Shown here one piece after another: positions 1 to 6,192 of a stretch of 10,770 nt of DNA (within the stretch, counting starts at the first letter, position 1; every line of letters begins with the position of its first letter). A program made the translations under genes and the position numbers. Location of the stretch: assembly GCA_019243075.1 (NCBI GenBank), contig JAFAUV010000258.1, positions 1-10,770 of the forward strand. Direction: 5' to 3'. The notes below the pieces were generated by a model. It did not search any database, was not told where the DNA came from, and saw nothing but the letters and a program-made list of their open reading frames with translations. This stretch comes from Bradyrhizobium sp. GTDB taxonomy: Bacteria; Pseudomonadota; Alphaproteobacteria; Rhizobiales; Xanthobacteraceae.

Positions 1-155
1 CCGGCGGCGCCGCACTCGACCGCGCGGTCGACGACGTGCTGGCGAACTACGCGCAGGGGCGGCTGATCTTCAACCTGGGCCACGGCATTTTGCCGGAAAC
101 CCCGATCGCCCATGTCGAGCAGATGATCCGCCGCGTGCGCGAGCATCAGGGCTGA
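1..155 (+). CDS. hemE: Uroporphyrinogen decarboxylase, C-terminal fragment (5' cut by window edge)
   Basis: Reading in the third frame from base 3 gives about 50 residues ending at the TGA at 153-155. They contain NLGHGILPETP, the C-terminal signature of HemE, preceded by GGAALDRAVDDVL and followed by a helix (HVEQMIRRVREHQG). HemE is the cytoplasmic enzyme that decarboxylates the four acetate side chains of uroporphyrinogen III to give coproporphyrinogen III in haem synthesis. The catalytic N-terminal part lies outside the window, so activity cannot be judged. A second haem-pathway gene (hemC) lies about 2.7 kb further on, on the other strand. The family call is secure from the motif; whether this is the only hemE of the genome is unknown. 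Confidence 0.9.
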   Translation, partial: GGAALDRAVDDVLANYAQGRLIFNLGHGILPETPIAHVEQMIRRVREHQG

Positions 156-392
156 CGCCGCAAGCGAAAGCACCCCCGCGGCACCAATGTGCCCGAGCGA
201 TGCGTCATCATTGCCCTCGATTTTTGTTTCTGAAAAAGCGAAATTTTTCCAAAGAATCGACTCGGCCATCGATCGGTTTGAAACGGCTTGAGGAAATCTT
301 GTCTTGGCGCAGCTATTCCCGAGACTTTCCCCGCGCCGACGACGGCATCGCGCTCAAAATTTGGGCTGGCTAATGCCGGCGGTCGTCATAGG
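156..392. other. Intergenic region with an AT-rich patch; no gene recognised
   Basis: This stretch separates hemE from the nickel cassette. Bases about 219-257 are strikingly AT-rich against the GC-rich background and contain an 18-base dyad, GAAAAA-N6-TTTTTC (232-249), with another T5/A5 pairing just before it. This could be a weak terminator for hemE or an UP-like promoter element; the sequence does not decide. Short open frames such as the one ending at the TAA at 371-373 resemble nothing I know. I see no cobalamin-riboswitch B12 box. Confidence 0.4.
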
Positions 393-420
393 GTATGATC
401 ATGTTGTGCATTCGTCATAT
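393..420. promoter_or_regulatory. Putative NikR operator (nickel-responsive)
   Basis: GTATGA (393-398) and TCATAT (415-420) are separated by exactly 16 bases. The E. coli NikR operator is GTATGA-N16-TCATAC, so 11 of the 12 half-site bases match with the right spacing. The site heads a cassette with an intact NiCoT nickel/cobalt permease, which is a known target class for NikR. A second TCATA lies at 386-390, giving TCATA-GGG-TATGA (386-398), and CGTCATA is repeated at 384-390 and 413-419. The operator covers the start codon of the first gene, so the transcript may be leaderless or have a very short leader. Binding by NikR is inferred. Confidence 0.6.
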
Positions 421-886
421 CCTGCTGGCTTTCGCCCTCCTTGCAGCGTCCGCGGCGCGCGCCGAAACCAGGGAGGAATGGATCGCGCTCGGCGCGAGAG
501 TTCATGGTGCGTTCGGTCCCTTCATTCCGGTCGGCATCCGCATCGGGCTCGACGCCAAGGAAAAACTCCACGCCGATCCGCGCGAGCTGACGGTGACCTA
601 TTACAACGGCACCAAGCCCCCGTGTCCTTGCATTGTCGACGGCGTCATGATCGCGACGCAGGCAAGCCCGGGCCAGGGCACGCTGCAAGTCGCGCCGGAA
701 AAGGCGCCCGACGGCATGATGGCGGTCATCCTCATCAAGAACCGCAAGAGCGGCGAAGCACTGCGCTACACCATATCGGACGAATGGCTGCCCAAAATCC
801 TCGCCTGGATCAAGACCGATCCCCCCGCGCGATATGACGCTGCGATGAGCGCCGAAGGCCTGTTTGGGGTCGAAAGCATCAAGTGA
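401..886 (+). CDS. Exported FmdE-domain protein (nickel cassette)
   Basis: The gene encodes 161 residues. A signal peptide is visible at residues 1-21 (hydrophobic LLAFALLAASAARA, likely cut before ETREEW), so the protein should be periplasmic. Residues about 35-135 fit the FmdE family (named after formylmethanofuran dehydrogenase subunit E): HGAFGPFIPVGIRIGL, then KPPCPCIVDGVMIAT, then a GQGTL strand. The Cys that usually follows the first His is Phe here, and the Cys of the usual TGCT segment is Ser. C75, C77, H35 and D80 remain as possible metal ligands. I prefer the ATG at 401, because AGGG (390-393) lies 7 bases upstream; the ATG at 395 is too close to it. The position between a NikR-like site and a nickel permease suggests a role in metal handling, not methanogenesis. 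The exact function is unknown. Confidence 0.72.
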   Translation: MLCIRHILLAFALLAASAARAETREEWIALGARVHGAFGPFIPVGIRIGLDAKEKLHADPRELTVTYYNGTKPPCPCIVDGVMIATQASPGQGTLQVAPEKAPDGMMAVILIKNRKSGEALRYTISDEWLPKILAWIKTDPPARYDAAMSAEGLFGVESIK

Positions 887-918
887 GCGGCTGACACGCG
901 CGAGCCGGCCGGGGCTAG

Positions 919-1404
919 CGGGCGCAGCGGCCCGCGTCCGACAACGGCTACTGGGTCAAGCTCCCGAGCGGGCTCTACCGCCAGGTCACGCGGCGCCTTG
1001 CGCCCGATGCCGTGGAGGCGCTGTGATCATCGAAATTCGCGAAGACCCTCACCGGAGCCGGCGCGCCCTGGCAGACCGTGGTCGGACATGACATCGAGAT
1101 CGTCCCGCTCGCCGACCCCGCCGCCATCAAGCCCGGAGACAGCCTGCGGGTCCGCGTGTTATTCCACGGCAAGCCCCTCGCCGGTGGCGAGGTCGAACGA
1201 GGCGACGGGACGACGATCGTGGCGGAGCAGGAGATTCCGAGATTCACAACCGACACCAACGGCGTGGCGACGATTCCCGTGGTCAGATCGGGGTCGCATC
1301 TACTGGTCATCGACCATCGCGTCACACCGTCGGCAACCCCCGACCAGGCCAATGCGGATCTCGACACGGCTACGCTCTGGTTCTCCGTCGGCGGCGGTCA
1401 CTGA
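919..1404 (+). pseudogene. DUF4198 (COG5266-type Ni/Co periplasmic component) gene, 5'-truncated with in-frame stop
   Basis: One frame reads DNGYWVKLPSGLYRQVTRRL...AVEAL, meets TGA at 1024-1026, and continues without shift as SSKFAKTLTGAGAPWQTVVGHDIEIV to the stop at 1402-1404. The later part carries the DUF4198 hallmarks: EIVPLADP, KPGDSLRVRVLFHGKPLAG, TDTNGVATIPV and a closing beta strand. Members are usually about 250 residues with an N-terminal signal peptide and HDFW-like start; that first half is missing, and the frame is closed at 916-918 (TAG). Only about 160 codons remain. Re-initiation at the GTG at 1078 could give a 108-residue C-terminal piece, but no signal peptide or clear ribosome site supports it. 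The stop codon lies 12 bases before the NiCoT start. The family is linked to nickel/cobalt uptake, so this is probably a decayed partner of the permease. Confidence 0.7.
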
Positions 1405-1416
1405 TCTGGACGACGC

Positions 1417-2496
1417 GTGACACCGCCTAGCTCCATCCTGCGGGTGTTCGACGACAAGCCCGGCGCGACGAAGGCGAAGACCGCCTTGCTCTACGTCGTG
1501 CTGATTGCCGCCAACGCGCTGGCCTGGCTCTGGGCATTCCTGCAGTTCGGCGAACAGCCGGTGCTGCTCGGGACGGCGTCGCTGGCCTACACCTTCGGGC
1601 TTCGCCATGCCGTCGATCCCGATCACATCGCCGCGATCGACAACGTCACGCGAAAGCTGATGCAGGAAGGCAAGCGGCCGATCTCGGCCGGGTTCTTCTT
1701 CGCGCTCGGGCACTCGACCGTCGTGGTCATCGCCTCGCTGCTGGTGGCACTTTCGGTCGGAGCACTGCAAGCGAAGTTCGACTGGTTCAAGGAAGTCGGA
1801 GGCATGGTAGGCACGGGCGTTTCCGCGGCGTTCCTGCTCGTCATCGCCGTCATCAACACGGCGATCCTGCTCTCGGTCTATCGCGCGTTCGGCGCGGCGA
1901 GGCGCGGCGAAAGCGTGACCGAGGATGCGCTGCACGACCTGCTTTCGCGGCGCGGGCTCTTCTTCCGCATGCTCCGTTCGCTGTTTTCCGCGGTCACCAG
2001 AAGCTGGCACCTTTATCCGCTCGGCTTCCTGTTCGGCCTCGGCTTCGATACGGCGAGCGAGGTCGGACTGTTGGGGATCTCGGCGGCACAGGGCTCGGCG
2101 GGGCTGCCGATCTGGTCGATCATGGTCTTCCCGGCACTGTTCACCGCCGGCATGTCGTTGATCGATACCACCGACGGTGTGCTGATGGTGCAGGCCTATG
2201 GCTGGGCTTTCGTCAGGCCGGTCAGGAAGCTCTACTATAATCTCACCATGACCACGATCTCGATCATCGTGGCGCTTCTGATCGGCGGCACGGAAGCGCT
2301 CGGTCTGTTGGCCGACAAGCTTGGGCTGGAAGGCCGCTTCTGGGATATGATCGACCAGGTCAATCAGAACTTCGGTGTTCTCGGATACCTCATCATCGGG
2401 GTCTTCGTCGCGGGCTGGCTGATCTCCGTCCTGATCTACCGGATGCAGCGCCTCGACGAGGTTGACGAGGGTCTTCTGCGGCTTGGCGACTCCTAG
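1417..2496 (+). CDS. NiCoT-family nickel/cobalt permease
   Basis: The product has 359 residues and is an integral inner-membrane protein that takes up Ni2+ and/or Co2+. The family signatures are all visible in order: RHAVDPDHI at 63-71 (the HX4DH metal-binding motif of helix II), FFFALGHSTVV at 93-103, LGFDTASE at 208-215 and GMSLIDTTDG at 245-254. About eight hydrophobic segments are seen, with a charged cytoplasmic loop at about 158-190. The GTG start at 1417 is 12 bases after the stop of the DUF4198 relic, with only a weak GGA at 1408-1410 as ribosome site, so it was probably coupled to the upstream gene. Expression is likely controlled from the NikR-like site upstream. Whether Ni or Co is preferred cannot be read safely from the sequence. 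The closest named relatives are HoxN, NixA and NicT. Confidence 0.93.
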   Translation: MTPPSSILRVFDDKPGATKAKTALLYVVLIAANALAWLWAFLQFGEQPVLLGTASLAYTFGLRHAVDPDHIAAIDNVTRKLMQEGKRPISAGFFFALGHSTVVVIASLLVALSVGALQAKFDWFKEVGGMVGTGVSAAFLLVIAVINTAILLSVYRAFGAARRGESVTEDALHDLLSRRGLFFRMLRSLFSAVTRSWHLYPLGFLFGLGFDTASEVGLLGISAAQGSAGLPIWSIMVFPALFTAGMSLIDTTDGVLMVQAYGWAFVRPVRKLYYNLTMTTISIIVALLIGGTEALGLLADKLGLEGRFWDMIDQVNQNFGVLGYLIIGVFVAGWLISVLIYRMQRLDEVDEGLLRLGDS

Positions 2497-2534
2497 AGGG
2501 GACGACGTTTCTTCGAATCGTCATCCCCCCTCTA
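2494..2534. terminator. Stem-loop at the end of the NiCoT gene
   Basis: TAGAGGGG (2494-2501) pairs with CCCCTCTA (2527-2534), and GACG with CGTC inside after a small asymmetric bulge, leaving a loop around TTTCTTCGAAT. The stem starts on the stop codon itself. No run of T follows, so it may act as a 3' mRNA stabiliser or a weak terminator and not as a textbook intrinsic terminator. Confidence 0.45.
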
Positions 2535-2829
2535 ACCGCGCCGCCGATAACGGAAATGCAATCTTCTCTCCTTAGGTTGCGATCAGCAGCGCCGGTCTGC
2601 CATCGCCGCGCCGCCGCAAGCGCTTTGTCAGCGCGGGCAAAAAGGAAACGAATGCAAGAGCATGGCGGTGACTTTCAATCCTTCTTGAGAATGAGTTCAT
2701 CCGCCACATGAGCTCCCTGATGCGGACTCTCAGCGTAAAGATTTTGCGTTCGGAAAATGGGCCATCGTGGCTCCGGATGCCATCAGTGCGGCGCGAACGT
2801 CCCGGCCGCCTCCACTTTAGCCAATCCCC
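2535..2829. other. Convergent intergenic region without a recognisable gene
   Basis: This lies between the NiCoT gene (+) and hemC (-). Short open frames exist on both strands but have no recognisable motif, ribosome site or convincing codon pattern. The middle (about 2635-2770) is less GC-rich than the surrounding genes. I see no transposase remnant, tRNA or clear terminator for hemC. Confidence 0.4.
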
Positions 2830-3828
2830 TTACGCCGGCCGGCTGCGCTCGATGATCTCGGCGGCGCCTGCGGCGAGCAATTCGAGCCCGACCGCGCGGC
2901 CGAGTTCGCGCGGGCGGTTCGCAGGGCCCGAACGGGATGCCTCGATGATGCGGCGGCCTGCGTGATCGAGCACGGACGCCGTCAGCGACATCCGTTCGCC
3001 CGCAATTTCCGCAAATCCCGCGATCGGCGAATTGCAGTGGCCGTTCAGCACCCACAGCACCTCGCGCTCGGCGTCGGCGCAGGCATGCGCGGTCGCGTCG
3101 TCGATCGATGAGAGGATGCGGCGGGTCTCGAAATCGCCCGAGGCGCATTCGACCGCGACAATGCCCTGCCCGGCCGCCGGCAGCATCTCCTGCGGCGAGA
3201 ACTCATGGGCGATGCGGAAGGCCAGGCCGATCCGTTCGAGGCCCGAACGCGCCATCACCAGCGCGTCCGCGGGCCCTACCGCGCCACCATCCGCCAGGCG
3301 CTGCTTCTCGCCGGCGTCGAGCTTGCGCACCCGCGTGTCGGCCGCTCCACGATAGTGAATGATTTCGGCCTCGGGATATAGCCGCCGCGCATACGCCGCA
3401 CGGCGCACGGCGTTGGTGCCGATCTTGTAGCCCTTGCCGCGCCTGCGCTTGAGGTCGTCGGGCGAAAGACCTGGCCGCAGCACCAGCGCATCGCCCGGCG
3501 GATCGCGCGACAAGGTCGCGCCGATCACGAGCCCGGGCGTATCCTCATTGCCCGGCATGTCCTTGAGCGAATGCATCGCGGCGTGAAGCTTTCCAGCCAG
3601 CACCGCCTCGCGGATCTGCGCGACAAAGGCGCCGCCCTTGCCGCCATGCGGCAACAGCTTGCCGGCCTGGTCTATATCGCCCGTCGTCTCGAACTTGACG
3701 ATCTCGACATCGAGGCCCGGAACGGCGGCCTTCAGGCGGCGCGCGATCTCCTGCGTCTGCGCGAGCGCCATCGCGCTTTTGCGCGTGCCGATCCGAAATG
3801 GCACCACTTGCGGCCGCTCCTCTCTCAC
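2830..3828 (-). CDS. hemC: Hydroxymethylbilane synthase, divergent form
   Basis: The product has 332 residues (E. coli HemC has 313). This cytoplasmic enzyme joins four porphobilinogen molecules into hydroxymethylbilane. Visible signatures: FRIGTRKSAMALAQTQ at 11-26, TTGD at 48-51, HGGKGGAF at 61-68, HSLKDMP at 86-92 with the catalytic Asp at 90, IGTNAVRR at 136-143, YRGAADTRVRKLD at 159-171, and NGHCNSPIAG at 262-271, where C265 would carry the dipyrromethane cofactor. Odd points are a charged/glycine-rich insertion at about 173-186 and DPPGDAL where most enzymes have DPRDA. GHCNSPIAG and SAMALAQT remind me of actinobacterial HemC. The GTG start at 3828 has GGAGGA six bases upstream and overlaps the stop of a GMC-oxidoreductase relic by GTGA. 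Key residues are kept, so it is probably active; it may be a second copy. Confidence 0.88.
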   Translation of the reverse strand: MREERPQVVPFRIGTRKSAMALAQTQEIARRLKAAVPGLDVEIVKFETTGDIDQAGKLLPHGGKGGAFVAQIREAVLAGKLHAAMHSLKDMPGNEDTPGLVIGATLSRDPPGDALVLRPGLSPDDLKRRRGKGYKIGTNAVRRAAYARRLYPEAEIIHYRGAADTRVRKLDAGEKQRLADGGAVGPADALVMARSGLERIGLAFRIAHEFSPQEMLPAAGQGIVAVECASGDFETRRILSSIDDATAHACADAEREVLWVLNGHCNSPIAGFAEIAGERMSLTASVLDHAGRRIIEASRSGPANRPRELGRAVGLELLAAGAAEIIERSRPA

Positions 3829-3902
3829 CGCGCATCCTCCAGGATCATGTCGGAAGCCTTTTCCGCGATCATGATGGTCGGCGCGTTGCCGCGCCCGACG
3901 CG
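3825..3902 (-). pseudogene. 3' remnant of a GMC-family oxidoreductase
   Basis: Just upstream of hemC, in a frame ending at the TGA 3827-3825, the translation reads RVGRGNAPTIMIAEKASDMI and then LEDAR before the stop. NAPTIMIAEKASDMI is the C-terminal hallmark of GMC flavoprotein oxidoreductases (choline and alcohol dehydrogenase type), normally the last of about 540 residues. The codons here are strongly G/C at the third position, as in a real gene, but further upstream the frame loses all resemblance. Only about 25 codons remain. The stop overlaps the hemC start as GTGA, the arrangement of translationally coupled operon genes. The frame stays open up to about 4031 but is not family-like there. 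Confidence 0.6.
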
Positions 3903-3959
3903 CGACCGGCAGGCTCGCGCTCCTGACGGGTTGCTGGCCGTGGGCCGATCGGGTGGGAA

Positions 3960-3988
3960 CAGGTAGCGAGGCGCTACCCCAGGGTCAA
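3960..3988. promoter_or_regulatory. 17-bp perfect inverted repeat within a possible hemC promoter
   Basis: GGTAGCG-AGG-CGCTACC (3962-3978) is a perfect 7-base dyad. On the - strand it sits between TTGACC (3988-3983) and TACCTG (3965-3960), which are 17 bases apart; the first is a good -35, the second a poor -10. If used, the dyad would be an operator in the hemC promoter and would leave a leader of about 125 bases. It lies about 33 bases before the -35 of the divergent gene, so it could serve both. It could also be a small RNA hairpin. Confidence 0.3.
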
Positions 3989-4010
3989 TTCCAAAAAGTC
4001 TCATTCCCGG

Positions 4011-4040
4011 TTGACGTTGGCGGAAGCACAAAGCGACAAT
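4011..4040 (+). promoter_or_regulatory. Sigma70-like promoter of the substrate-binding protein gene
   Basis: TTGACG (4011-4016) and GACAAT (4035-4040) are 18 bases apart. A transcript starting near 4047 would leave about 22 bases before the ATG at 4069 and would exclude the in-frame ATG at 4039, which agrees with the position of the strong ribosome site GGGAGGA (4053-4059). Confidence 0.5.
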
Positions 4041-4068
4041 GACAGCAAGATCGGGAGGATTTCAAACG

Positions 4069-5022
4069 ATGAATCCGTCGCGCCTTTTGCTGGCGATATC
4101 TGCAATCTGGTTGGTTTCGACAGCTCATGCCGAGACGATCCGCCTGGGATTGCCGACCAAGACCTATTGGCCCACCACCGTTGCGGAAACCGCAGTCCGC
4201 CAAAAGCTGTTCGAGAAGGAAGGCCTGACCGCGGAGTTGATCATCTACCGCTCCGGCGCCGAGACCTTTGAAGGCATGGCCGCGGGCGCGGCCGACATCA
4301 TCCTCGATCCACCCTGGCTGGTTTCGGCAGGGCGCAAGAAAGGCGTGATGAGCAAGATCGTGGCCAATGCCTCGATGGGCTATTTCGGCTGGCAGCTCAT
4401 GGTGCCGAGCAAATCGAGCCTCGACGTGAAGGCCCTCAACGGCCGGAAGGTCGCGATCACGGCGCCCGGTTCCGGATCCGACCTGCTCGCGCTCTGGACC
4501 ATTCAGGACCGCAAGATCGACTTCACCCGCGTGCCGGTCGGCGGCGGCGGCCTGGTGGCGAACCTGCTTGCCGGCCATGTCGACGCCGCCGTAGTCTATT
4601 CGCCGCTCTCCTTCCAGCTCCTCAAATCCGGCCAGGCACGCACCATTCTCGACTACGCCGCCGCCGTGCCGCCAAACCTCTCCACGGGCTGGATCGTGCT
4701 CGACAAATTCGCGCAAGAAAACCCACAGGTGGTGCAGAAGGCGCTGAACGCGCTCTATGGCGCGGTTGCCTTCATGCGCTCGCATCGCGACGCGACCGTC
4801 AAGCTGATCGCCGATCTCTACGAGATACCGCCGGACATCGCCGCGCTCGAATATGAGAACACGATTCTGAAGCTCGAGACCGATGGCGACATGGCGGCGC
4901 CGAATGTCAGGGATGCCGTGCAGCTCTCGATGGACTTTGCCAAGCTCGGCGGCCTGAAGGGCATCCTGCCCACGGAGGAACTCTATTCAACCGAGTACAA
5001 GCCGGTTCCGACCAGGCCTTGA
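4069..5022 (+). CDS. ABC transporter substrate-binding protein, NMT1/SsuA-like
   Basis: The product has 317 residues. A signal peptide ends at AHA (residues 19-21), followed by ETIRLGLPTK, so the mature protein is periplasmic. The fold markers of the NMT1/THI5/SsuA-TauA class are present: an early strand-loop with PTKTYWPTTVAE, an EKEGLTAELIIYRSGAE segment, the GAADIILDPPWL dip, the ALNGRKVAITAPGSGSDLL motif, and GHVDAAVVYSPLSFQLL. Such proteins deliver small ligands (sulfonates, nitrate, pyrimidine precursors, aromatic acids) to an ABC permease. The ligand cannot be told. No permease or ATPase gene is next to it, so it is an orphan component here. The start at 4069 is chosen for its GGGAGGA nine bases upstream and a signal peptide starting directly there; the ATG at 4039 would overlap the promoter. 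Confidence 0.85.
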   Translation: MNPSRLLLAISAIWLVSTAHAETIRLGLPTKTYWPTTVAETAVRQKLFEKEGLTAELIIYRSGAETFEGMAAGAADIILDPPWLVSAGRKKGVMSKIVANASMGYFGWQLMVPSKSSLDVKALNGRKVAITAPGSGSDLLALWTIQDRKIDFTRVPVGGGGLVANLLAGHVDAAVVYSPLSFQLLKSGQARTILDYAAAVPPNLSTGWIVLDKFAQENPQVVQKALNALYGAVAFMRSHRDATVKLIADLYEIPPDIAALEYENTILKLETDGDMAAPNVRDAVQLSMDFAKLGGLKGILPTEELYSTEYKPVPTRP

Positions 5023-5050
5023 ACGTCGCAGGGCGCGGCAATACCCCAGC

Positions 5051-5076
5051 GCTCCCCCGCGAAGAGCGGGGCAAGC
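5051..5076. terminator. Hairpin between convergent genes, likely bidirectional terminator
   Basis: CCCCGC (5055-5060) and GCGGGG (5066-5071) form a perfect stem around GAAGA; GCT (5051-5053) and AGC (5074-5076) extend it after a small bulge. It lies in the 87 bases between the convergent ends of the substrate-binding gene and the DUF4865 gene. No T-run follows on either side, so efficiency is uncertain. It also resembles the small GC-rich palindromic repeats scattered through many alphaproteobacterial genomes. Confidence 0.45.
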
Positions 5077-5109
5077 GAGTAGATTGTTCGCGGCTTCGAC
5101 GCGATCTGC

Positions 5110-5712
5110 TTACGCTGCAGCCGGATCGAGCCGGCGGCTCTCCACCTTCGGCAACTCCGCCAAAAGCGGCTGGGCGAGATAGAGCACCTGATACGCCGTT
5201 CCCTGCCCGCGGCCGGCCGCCTCCTGTTCCGACAACACGACACGCGTGAACTTCCAGTTCTGCGCGTCGACGCCGACGGCAGAAGCGACGACCCCGGCTT
5301 GCTTCGCGCTCTCGCGATTTTGCGCGATCTCATCGGCAAAAGCCGATGTCAGGTCGGTATCGAGCGGAATGTCCTGTTCCTGCTTGTAGAGAAAGCGCGC
5401 CTGTTCGCCGCTGCCCTTGTGCGCGTCAATTACGAACCGCGTTTCGACTTGCGGACGGCCGAAACTGTCGGTGACGGATCTGGTGCGGCCGTCGATCAGG
5501 AAGTCGCGAAAGCCCTCGTCCCTGCGCCAGAGATAGAGCGAGGAGTATTCGTTCTGGTTGGCACCGAAGCGGCCGCGCTCGCGCAACAGGAAGGCCTTGA
5601 AATAGAGCTCGGGAATGGCGTCGAACAGATGGCCGCGTGCGCTGGCGCGGTTGCGGATGACAGCGATGTCGTAGTCGGCCGGCAGCCGATGGGCATAGTG
5701 CGCGATGATCAT
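5110..5712 (-). CDS. DUF4865 family protein
   Basis: The product has 200 residues and is probably cytosolic; I see no signal peptide or membrane segment. The start HYAHRLPADYDIAVIRNR, then GHLFDAIPELYFKAFLLRERG and NQNEYSSLYLWRR, match what I remember of DUF4865, a family of unknown biochemistry. The pattern of a short N-terminal strand, a 'stretch-of-helix' segment with aromatic residues and a YLWR segment suggests a ferredoxin-like alpha/beta fold related to small monooxygenases or SnoaL/EthD-like proteins, but that is inference. It is 30 bases downstream of the tautomerase gene on the same strand and is surely in one operon with it. AGGAA seven bases before the ATG serves as ribosome site. 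The divergent LysR gene probably controls both. Expected job: an oxidative or isomerising step, or protection, on a small organic substrate shared with the tautomerase. Confidence 0.8.
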   Translation of the reverse strand: MIIAHYAHRLPADYDIAVIRNRASARGHLFDAIPELYFKAFLLRERGRFGANQNEYSSLYLWRRDEGFRDFLIDGRTRSVTDSFGRPQVETRFVIDAHKGSGEQARFLYKQEQDIPLDTDLTSAFADEIAQNRESAKQAGVVASAVGVDAQNWKFTRVVLSEQEAAGRGQGTAYQVLYLAQPLLAELPKVESRRLDPAAA

Positions 5713-5742
5713 GGTATAGTTCCTGTGATGAGGTGATTTCGG

Positions 5743-6135
5743 TCAGGTCTTGTCGGCGACGTATTGCGCGAGGCCGTATCCGAACGACCAGTTCGCGGGA
5801 TCGACCTCCACCAGGTTGATGAAGACGTCTTCCGGGCGCACGCCGGGCCCGGCCTCGAGGTTCTCGACGATCCGGCGAAAGAGCGCCTTTTTCTGCTCGA
5901 CGTTGCGCGTGTTGCTGACCGTGAGCTGGATCAGGATCAGATCGTCGCTGCGGTTGATGCCGAAATAGGTCGGGCTGTAGCTGAAGTCCGCCTCGTCGTG
6001 CTCGTTGATCACCATGAAGCGGTCCTCGTCGGGCACGTTGAAGGTCGCAATCATCGCCCGATAAATGCCGTCGAGGATGGCCTTGCGATAGGCTGCGGGC
6101 TTGCCCTTTCGAAGCGAAACGCGAACCAGCGGCAT
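5743..6135 (-). CDS. Tautomerase superfamily protein (4-oxalocrotonate tautomerase-like)
   Basis: The product has 130 residues and is cytosolic. It starts MPLVRVSLRKG: Pro at position 2 becomes the N-terminal catalytic base after removal of Met, the hallmark of the tautomerase superfamily. The length fits the longer single-chain group (Tautomerase_2) made of two beta-alpha-beta units, here about 1-60 (YRKAILDGIYRAMIATFNVPDEDRF) and 61-130 (DDLILIQLTVSNTRNVEQKKALFRRI, then VRPEDVFINLVEVDPANWSFG). Such enzymes interconvert keto and enol acids or dehalogenate small acids; the substrate is unknown. AGGAGG (6146-6141) lies five bases before the ATG. It is the first gene of an operon with DUF4865 and is divergent from the LysR gene, the typical place for a LysR target. 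Confidence 0.88.
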   Translation of the reverse strand: MPLVRVSLRKGKPAAYRKAILDGIYRAMIATFNVPDEDRFMVINEHDEADFSYSPTYFGINRSDDLILIQLTVSNTRNVEQKKALFRRIVENLEAGPGVRPEDVFINLVEVDPANWSFGYGLAQYVADKT

Positions 6136-6192
6136 GTTGGCCTCCTGCTTTCTTGAACCTGGTGGTCAGATAGCGGCTTTTTTGTCATTGCA

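Noticed and set aside
219..257. AT-rich patch as an insertion-sequence end or phage attachment site
   Set aside because: No flanking direct repeats, integrase or tRNA are present; the dyad is a simple A/T pairing.
156..400. Possible cobalamin riboswitch before the Ni/Co cassette
   Set aside because: No B12 box or paired core elements could be found; the NikR-like dyad explains regulation better.
304..837. + strand open frame of 177 codons over the FmdE-like gene
   Set aside because: Arg/His-rich shadow frame; the frame starting at 401 has a signal peptide and family motifs.
1300..2010. 236-codon - strand open frame opposite the NiCoT gene
   Set aside because: Charged antisense composition with no motif; the NiCoT frame is certain.
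4039..4068. Earlier ATG for the substrate-binding protein
   Set aside because: It overlaps the -10 element, has no ribosome site, and would put ten extra residues before a complete signal peptide.
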